Below, in pieces: positions 58,201 to 64,000 of a stretch of DNA of 64,000 nt. The position numbers and the translations under genes were made by a program. Every line of letters begins with the position of its first letter. The first letter of the stretch is position 1. Source of the stretch: Apostichopus japonicus (taxonomy: Eukaryota > Echinodermata > Holothuroidea > Aspidochirotida > Stichopodidae); contig NC_092570.1 in NCBI RefSeq assembly GCF_037975245.1, positions 2,623,501 to 2,687,500 on the forward strand, written 5' to 3'. The notes under the pieces are model-generated. The model had not been told where the DNA came from. It saw only the letters and a list, made by a program, of their open reading frames with translations, and did not search any database.

Positions 58201-61200
58201 CTGTTCCTTGAATGTGATTCAAATTGCTCTAATAACTGGAAACATCAACAAAAACTTAACGTGAAGATCTCTACAACACAACAGTCGTGTTTAAATTTTG
58301 CGAATGGTCGGCTGTTGGTCTTTGCCTAAAAGAGGATTATGGACTGTATTGAAGAATAACAGCTTTTATTTAACAATATTTTTTAATGCAGCAAGTTTGC
58401 AAATTCTTTGAGATAACTTGCTTGTGTGACATAGGTGGACATTATAAGACTGTGTGAAATGTTGAAAAGAAAAGTCCAATAAGCAATACTTTCCTTGAAT
58501 TTCGAGAAGACTAATCTGCATCGAGATTAACATGATTTTTGGACAGAAACACATTTCAAATTCTCAGTGTCAATGCCAACTTGACTTACTATGCTTGAGA
58601 CATTTGGAAATGCACTCATTCCTTAATATAACCAACATTTGTCACAAATTGAAATGGAAGTAAAAGTGTATCCTCATTAGACTATCACTTGGGGGGGGGG
58701 GGGGGTGGGAAGAGGGACTAGCTTCATTTTATTTTAAGTTGTGCATTACCCTCTCCTCTTCCTCTTTCTTTTTCAGCTTCTCTTCCTTTTGTCTCTGTCT
58801 CTGAAATTCCTCCTGGGCTTGCCTCTCCCTCTCCAGCCACATCTCATGTTGTCTCTTCCTGTGAAAGTCAAAAAAGAAAAGTCAAGTTATCAAGCTGTGG
58901 TCGGTTTCTAACCAAACTACAAGTTTGGTTACTTTGAGATGGTACAATCGAATAGCTACTCAGCACTTCTTCTTATTACTCAGCACATCTTCAGCACTTC
59001 TCAGCACTCCTTCTCAGCACTTCTCTCCTACAGCACTTCTCTCCTTCTCTTCTTCCCAGCACTTCTGCCCAGTACTTCTCCCACAACTTCTCCCAGCACT
59101 TCTCTCCTACTCAGCACTTCTTCTACTCAGCACTTCCTCTTATCGCGATCATGCTAAGAATATCTCAGAAGAGATTACCTCTTTACATTTGTGTTCTTTC
59201 CTAGTCTTCTATTTACTGCATATACTCACAGAAGGGTATCCCACACTATCCAATTTTACTATCAGAATTTTACAGTGAACATTGAAGGGTCAAAACCCCA
59301 TATTGTCAGTGCGTCACAAAGCTGGACCTACTGTATAGTATCTTATGGAATGTCCCTGACACATTTTAACAGTTCATCAAACATAATATGGGGTTTGAGT
59401 AATAATAAATACAACCACTATGTACATGAACTGCAGATGGAGACTTAGATATACTGTATTTGTATCCAGCCTACTCACTTTTCCTGTTCCATCAACAAAT
59501 TTAGTTGTCTTTCCCGAGCCTCCTCTCCTTCCAATCTTCTTGGTGTCAGCTTCTCTTCTGAAATTTACAAGAGAGAGGTGGAGAGAGAGGGAGGGAGAAC
59601 GAGAGTTAAACATGACGAATAAACTGCTCATCAACTGCGTTGCAAGAATAGAAACTTCAGGGTTGCTAACTTTTATACATTCCAGTCTTTTACACAAAAA
59701 GTTTTTCTAATTCAGATAGAAAAATTGATAATGCCACAAAATTGTTCATTATATTTGCAAAGTACAACCTCCTACCAAGCATCTAACATATATGTCCCTT
59801 GCAAAGCTGCAAAAAAAACCCACAAATGATAATCTTAATTTGGTGCTATACAAAACAAAAAAACAAAACTTGTCAAAATTCTTGGGAAAACTAAATTATA
59901 AACAAACATCAACACTGAGCAGTCCTACAAAAACTTCCAGTAATAAAAAGAAAAGAATAAGAATAAATTGGCTTTTATATAGCACTGCAAAAACATCTAA
60001 AATACACAATGTGCTTGCAGAACCTAGCTACTCTGGTCAAGCAATTATTAGCATATAGTTCCAATAAGTACTGCGTTAGTCACATTATTACTATGGACTG
60101 GATAAAACCTATATATTGTAATCTTTATATGAATTATTGCACTAGTAATTGAGAAGTGAATCCAAAGTGGAATATGTCCAGTTAATTTTAGAAACGTTAC
60201 AGAAACCAGTTGTGCAAAGTATTCTAATGTAGTTTTTTTTTGCAAGCAGGTCAACACATGATACAGGGCAACTGCTGTGTATTCAAATAGATCTTCAAAT
60301 AGAACTCCAAATAGATCAATCAAATGGCTTCTTGGGTAACAATACAATACACATGGAAGGTTATTTAAGGGTGTGAAGACTCGCGCAAAAAGAAACGTCT
60401 AATGCTGGTAATCTGACCTAGTTTGGAATGAGGTGTAACTGAAGTGTTAGACACATGGGCGGCGATCCGTACTTCCGAGTGGGGGGGATATGACCTTGTT
60501 GACTATCTAAGCGTAGCGCCACCATGAGTTGGCGCGAAGCGTACAAGAAAATCTTGGGATTTACAAACCCTCTAGATGGCCGGAAACGGCACTTCCCGAG
60601 GTTTCCAAGCGGCATATACCCAACTTTAAAATAGGGATTTCATGTCCGAAATATCTCATAATCAGGATCCAAAAATACTTTTTTTTTTAAATTTCGGGTG
60701 ATATTTTGGGAAAATTGCCCCTGTCAATCTTGTTTCAGGCGCTAGGTTAGAATGTTCGAGAGCTCTTTATATTATTCGATGAAGAAAATGGCCTCATGCA
60801 GGCTATTATAGGCCTATACACATGCAATACACAATTACACATAGTTACATTCCTAGGTACCGATTGCTAGGGCATCCAGGTGAAACGTACGCGTATTAAC
60901 AGGGGCGTCGGAAGCTATTTGGGATTGGTACGGAAGATCAGAGTGTGGCCATCTACCATAATTATCGGGGGGGTGGGGGACGTCTGGAAGGTCAAACTAC
61001 GCTACGCGCCACCATTGGTTGGCGCGTAGCGTAATGGAGAAAATTTTGAAAAAATGCCTCCCAGATTGCAGGAAATGGCACTTCCCGAGCTTTTCTTCTG
61101 TGCATTCTCCCTTGTCTGTTTTTGTACCCGATTAATCTTCTGAATCACATTTTGAAGTATTTTTTCATTTTGGTTCTTTATTTTTTCCCTTTTTTTCTTC

Positions 61201-63175
61201 TTAGTGCTACTTTTTTCTCCTTTTTTTTTGCGCCGTGAATATTGGTCCGGCGAACCGCTCCGACGCCCCTAATTAAGCATTACCCTGGTAACATGAGATT
61301 CTCAGCTGTTCGAGGGAACATGTACGTGTGTAGGCCTACTATAGGGCCTATATGAATACTATGAGGGTGCATATATGTACTATATCAATACCGTGGGCGC
61401 AATAATACATTTTGCTGTTATAGGGCCAATGAAGCCTACAGTCAACTATTCTTGCTTTATAATGACGGTTTATTTGAAAAGATCGCACTGCGTTTATGGT
61501 ATAGGTGAGAAATGAAGCTAAAAAGAGCCGTACATTCACGATGATGCATAAATGAAGGCATGAAAATATTCTTATTCCTGGCATTTGGTGGGGGGGATAT
61601 GGTGTATTACATCCCCTCCACCCATTTTCATGGGGGGGATATATCCCCCCCATCCCCCCCAGGATCGCCGCCCATGGTTAGACACAACCATCGATCCCAG
61701 AAAATACGCACACAGCTTGCTACTTTCGGTAATTGGACATTAGTGTTCAGTCAGTACATACAGCTGCGGTCAATACCCACAGCACAGTGTACAAACGATA
61801 CAGTGATGGACATTTCAGGTCCAGCTAAAGATAACAAGGTATCACGTTTAATTACTGTCTGCATTTTGTAGCGACAAGCAGAAAACTTCACTTGCAAGCA
61901 ATGGAAAGTTAACTTTTCAGAGCGCGGCACACGGTTTGGGGCGAGTCTTCAATGTCTTTAAAGGACAATTTGGCTCTCTCACATAATTTCAATGGCAACT
62001 ATGAGAAAGCAATTGGTTGCTCAATACACAGTGAAAAAAGCAGAATTCACAGGTGTTTCACTTCAGAGATGCAGGTCTTAGATCCTATGACCTTTCATAT
62101 GGTAAGGTTCATTGTTGAGGTTATTGTGCACTATTGCTATAAGGTATGACCTGTAGCTTACCTGTACTCCACACTTCTTGGCCTTGAATATATTACTGTA
62201 CCTTTAAAGTTTGTTTTGAGTCTTTGAAAAGTCCTGGCTCTCGGGCCCTACAACAAAAGGTTCTCATTTATTTAAGACAAAATAAACAATAATACAAACC
62301 ATTGTTTTTTTCAAATTGCTGTCTTAGGATTGCTGCTTGTTGCCTTTTTTTTCTTCTTTTCTCCTTCTTCAATAATTTTCTATGTTCAGCTCTGGTCTTA
62401 CACCTTGAAAATATAATCCAAACAAATTTTACCCAGTATATCTTACCTTCAAAGAGTCAATACTTTCCAAACATTTGACCACTTCATGAACATATGTGTT
62501 TCCTGGTTCAAAACAGGAGAGGAGTAATTTTATGGTGGTGTGCATGAAATCGATAATTAATAGGTTCAGGGTTGAACAATAAAGTAAAAATGCATTTCTG
62601 TTTAGTCTGAAAAGTCAATTTCATGATAATCAATTCCAACTTGCAAAACTTGACCAAACTGAATGCTTCCTGGCCCAAGCAGTATGCCTCAACTTCCCCA
62701 AACTTTTACTACAGCAAGGCAGTATGAATCATTGAATGTATGTTATTCTGCCTGATAGGCCTACCTATAATAGTTACCCTGTCACCCAGATCAGGCCATT
62801 ACAGCACAAATTCAGATATATAAGTTATTACTGTACATACGTTTGTCACTCTATCATTTTTTCCATATTATACCGTGCTTAAGAACTCTAGCCTAGAACA
62901 AACAACATGCAGTTATTCTGGTTTTAGGCCTCGTCTTAACTTAGGCTAGACCTGTTTCAGTGATTGTTAATGAAACTTGTAAAGCAAAGCCTACAGGCCT
63001 AGCCAACGTTAAGTTACAGTTAACCTAACCAACCGAGGCCTAAAGTAAACTTAGATTAGAATAGTTAGATCCTAAGTTGTGTCTAACTGTTATACCTAAG
63101 TGTTATGAAATTCAACACTGATATGGAAGCGTACCTGACATTGTGTCCCCCGCTCTGAACATTTTCGACATTCAT
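49267..63175 (-). CDS. ZRSR2: ZRSR2, U2AF35-related minor-spliceosome factor
   Basis: Exons in transcript order: 63175-63135, 62403-62300, 59557-59479, 58858-58750, 57985-57887, 56100-56059, 55062-54959, 52574-52361, 51644-51479, 50453-49267. The sum is 2145 nt, or 714 residues plus TGA. In known orthologues this protein contacts the 3' splice site of U12-type introns in the nucleus. Domains: a basic, Glu/Lys/Arg-rich coiled N-terminal part (about 15-158); CCCH zinc finger 1, C179-x8-C188-x5-C194-x3-H198; the UHM-type RRM (about 205-310) with NGRFYAG; zinc finger 2, C319-x7-C327-x5-C333-x3-H337; then an RS-rich tail (about 380-560), a Lys-rich stretch and an acidic poly-Ser C-terminus. The tail is far longer than in human ZRSR2 (482 residues). 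Start: ATG 63175 lies in good context (aagaagATG), and splicing to the acceptor at 62403 keeps frame into KTRAEHRKLLKKEKR. The strings CSFFKKTGACRFGERCSRNH and HLRGNVYVQY separate it from U2AF35. Confidence 0.95.
53185..54440. repeat. 1.25-kb modular repeat in ZRSR2 intron 7
   Basis: It starts with a short palindrome (GAGCACCAATGGTGC) and 'agctcatacc' and ends with 'gctggtatgagct', inverse to the start. Between about 53800 and 54330 four related modules each carry a 'tttgacc.caaattt' string and later 'aagtttcat', spaced roughly 120-170 bp. It resembles a non-coding dispersed repeat with internal duplication. Superfamily unknown. Confidence 0.5.
54470..54643. repeat. GATGGTGTATAGGGGT-type minisatellite
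   Basis: About ten irregular units of 16-19 bp on the plus strand, directly after the modular repeat and about 315 bp from ZRSR2 exon 7. The minus-strand frame across it (His/Pro/Tyr/Thr repeats) is an artefact. Confidence 0.8.
58960..59140. repeat. CAGCACTTCTCTCC-type minisatellite
   Basis: About eleven irregular units containing CAGCACTTC in ZRSR2 intron 3, about 100 bp upstream (in transcript sense) of exon 4. The frames called on the plus strand (Ser/Leu/Thr-rich) are artefacts. Confidence 0.8.
59940..60015 (-). mobile_element. Fragment of a CR1/SINE-type tail, minus strand
   Basis: 'ggcttttatatagcactgca' read on the minus strand resembles the 'gcgctatataaaa' tail of the SINE at 39671-39965. 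Only the tail can be recognised. Confidence 0.35.
60454..61676. mobile_element. hAT-like element inside family A copy 3
   Basis: Perfect 15-bp terminal inverted repeats, CATGGGCGGCGATCC and its inverse, enclose about 1.2 kb. The perfect 8-bp direct repeat GTTAGACA (60446-60453 and 61677-61684) fits a hAT insertion. An interior block near 60510-60600 is shared with 1820-1920. A third element, 60900-61271, sits within it. No transposase frame is visible. Confidence 0.85.
60900..61271. mobile_element. Innermost hAT-like MITE of the nest
   Basis: The left end, CAGGGGCGTCGGAAGC, is inverse to the right end GCTCCGACGCCCCT. The flanks share ATTAA but not a full 8 bp, so the target duplication is only partly kept. 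Its interior carries the 'gcgccaccattggttggcgc' block of the other family members. Confidence 0.6.
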
Positions 63176-64000
63176 CTTCTTGGGTCCTCACCGTCACTCG
63201 GTGTTTGTGCACCAAATCACTGACCTTTCTATGTTTGTTTGTATGTTATGTTCTGCATATATTGCTGATCACCGTAACATGTGTATGCTAAACGACTTTG
63301 ACAAGTCGGCTAGACGTACTGTAAACAAATCTCGACGACGGCCTCAACTGTACCATCAGGCTTCTGTAGCATGTATTAGACCTAAATGGTAACTTTTATT
63401 TGTAACATTCCTTCTGTCGAGTTAAAGGAAGCTGCTTAACCTTAAATATGCCATTCGAACATAAAAAGGGCAAACACTATTGCGTCCTTTGCAGTAAAAT
63501 ATTTTATCGTGCAACTAGGACATTAGTGCAGAATAATATAGACTAAGCGTAGCTTGTAGTCCTACATTATTAGTATGACACTGTACTAACGTTTGTACTA
63601 GGTTTGGTTTCTTTGTTACTTCATCATGTTGTTTTTCGTCCATATTATATAGGTAGGATAAAATAATAAACAGCAAATATATCTCCTAGGATATAAAATT
63701 CTTTAGGAATAGTGTTGATCATGCCATTGTAAAGTTACAACATAAGCTACCACAATTCATAAGCCAGGAATGTACAGACATACTGTAGCCTAAAGTTAAT
63801 GTTGTGTGTATGAAGCTAACATTGTTAGTCCATTGTTTGACGCTGTTTTACATCGATTTCTTGCTGTAGTTGGATTTGGCTCAGTTCTCCCTATTTTTCC
63901 CTTAATCTTCCAATGTTTTGGATGAGAAATTATAAATCCCTTTAATTTTTTGGAAAAACAGGATGGCAGGTCTACAGTGATAATTTAAATTTTACCCTTG
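63176..64000 (-). promoter_or_regulatory. 5' UTR and upstream flank of ZRSR2
   Basis: The sequence upstream of the ZRSR2 ATG, to the window edge, shows no other gene. A minus-strand frame is open without an ATG from about 63256 into exon 1, but it is out of phase with the gene. No TATA box or CpG-rich promoter is obvious. Confidence 0.35.

Larger units (their letters stand above)
60365..61961. mobile_element. Family A MITE, copy 3, interrupted by a nested insertion
   Basis: The left part (60365-60453) and right part (61677-61961) align continuously with 19889-20253, sharing TTAA at both ends, 'gtgtgaagactcgcgcaaaa' on the left and 'gcgagtcttcaatg' on the right. Between them lies a foreign element (60454-61676). 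Removing it with one copy of the 8-bp duplication restores a length of about 365 bp. It lies in ZRSR2 intron 2. Confidence 0.85.

Noticed and set aside
58925-59278. 117-residue Ser/Leu-rich frame
   Set aside because: It crosses the CAGCACTTC minisatellite and shows only repeat-driven composition.
63135-63256. Minus-strand frame reading VRTQEDECRKCSERGTQC before the ZRSR2 exons
   Set aside because: It is attractive but has an in-frame stop upstream and no ATG, and would need a poor acceptor (GTGTAAG) at exon 2. The ATG at 63175 with the acceptor at 62403 keeps frame and has a better pyrimidine tract.

Overview
This is animal nuclear DNA. It is AT-rich, with long introns, GT-AG splice sites, phase-consistent exons, microsatellites and many small DNA transposons. 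The three genes, a SINE ending in a (GCGCTATATAAA)-type tail, and frequent short AGGCCTA motifs suggest a marine invertebrate deuterostome, most likely an echinoderm. A sea cucumber is only a guess, and no sequence here fixes the species.

Three protein-coding genes can be assembled exon by exon with unbroken frame. (1) 3279-23392, plus strand: a membrane-anchored family GH31 alpha-glucosidase of the maltase/sucrase-isomaltase kind. It has 22 exons and 913 residues: a type II signal anchor, a P-type trefoil and one catalytic unit. (2) 27375-45282, plus strand: the sigma subunit of clathrin adaptor AP-1. It has 5 coding exons and 158 residues, the first exon carries only the ATG, and there are two alternative terminal exons (39278-39325 and 45235-45282). 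(3) 63175-49267, minus strand: ZRSR2, the U2AF35-related factor that recognises 3' splice sites of minor (U12-type) introns. It has 10 exons and 714 residues, with a very long RS-rich tail in one last exon.

Layout: 1-3278 is 5' flank with decayed hAT-like elements; 3279-23392 is the glucosidase; 23393-27374 is intergenic with transposon copies; 27375-45282 is AP1S; 45283-49266 is a gene-free convergent interval with SINE remnants; 49267-63175 is ZRSR2; 63176-64000 is the 5' flank of ZRSR2. AP1S and ZRSR2 lie tail to tail, the same order and orientation as AP1S2 and ZRSR2 on human Xp22.2, so this looks like a retained deuterostome gene pair.

The three genes do not form a functional pathway: one digests oligosaccharides at a membrane, one sorts trans-Golgi/endosome cargo, one splices pre-mRNA. 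The accessory content is mostly non-autonomous DNA transposons. Several have clear 8-bp target duplications, and one three-level nest (60365-61961) records successive insertions. No CRISPR array, prokaryotic operon, rRNA or intact tRNA gene was seen, and I found no clear previously undescribed molecular system. The most notable observations are the paired terminal exons of AP1S, the conserved AP1S-ZRSR2 pair, and the nested and telomere-motif transposons.
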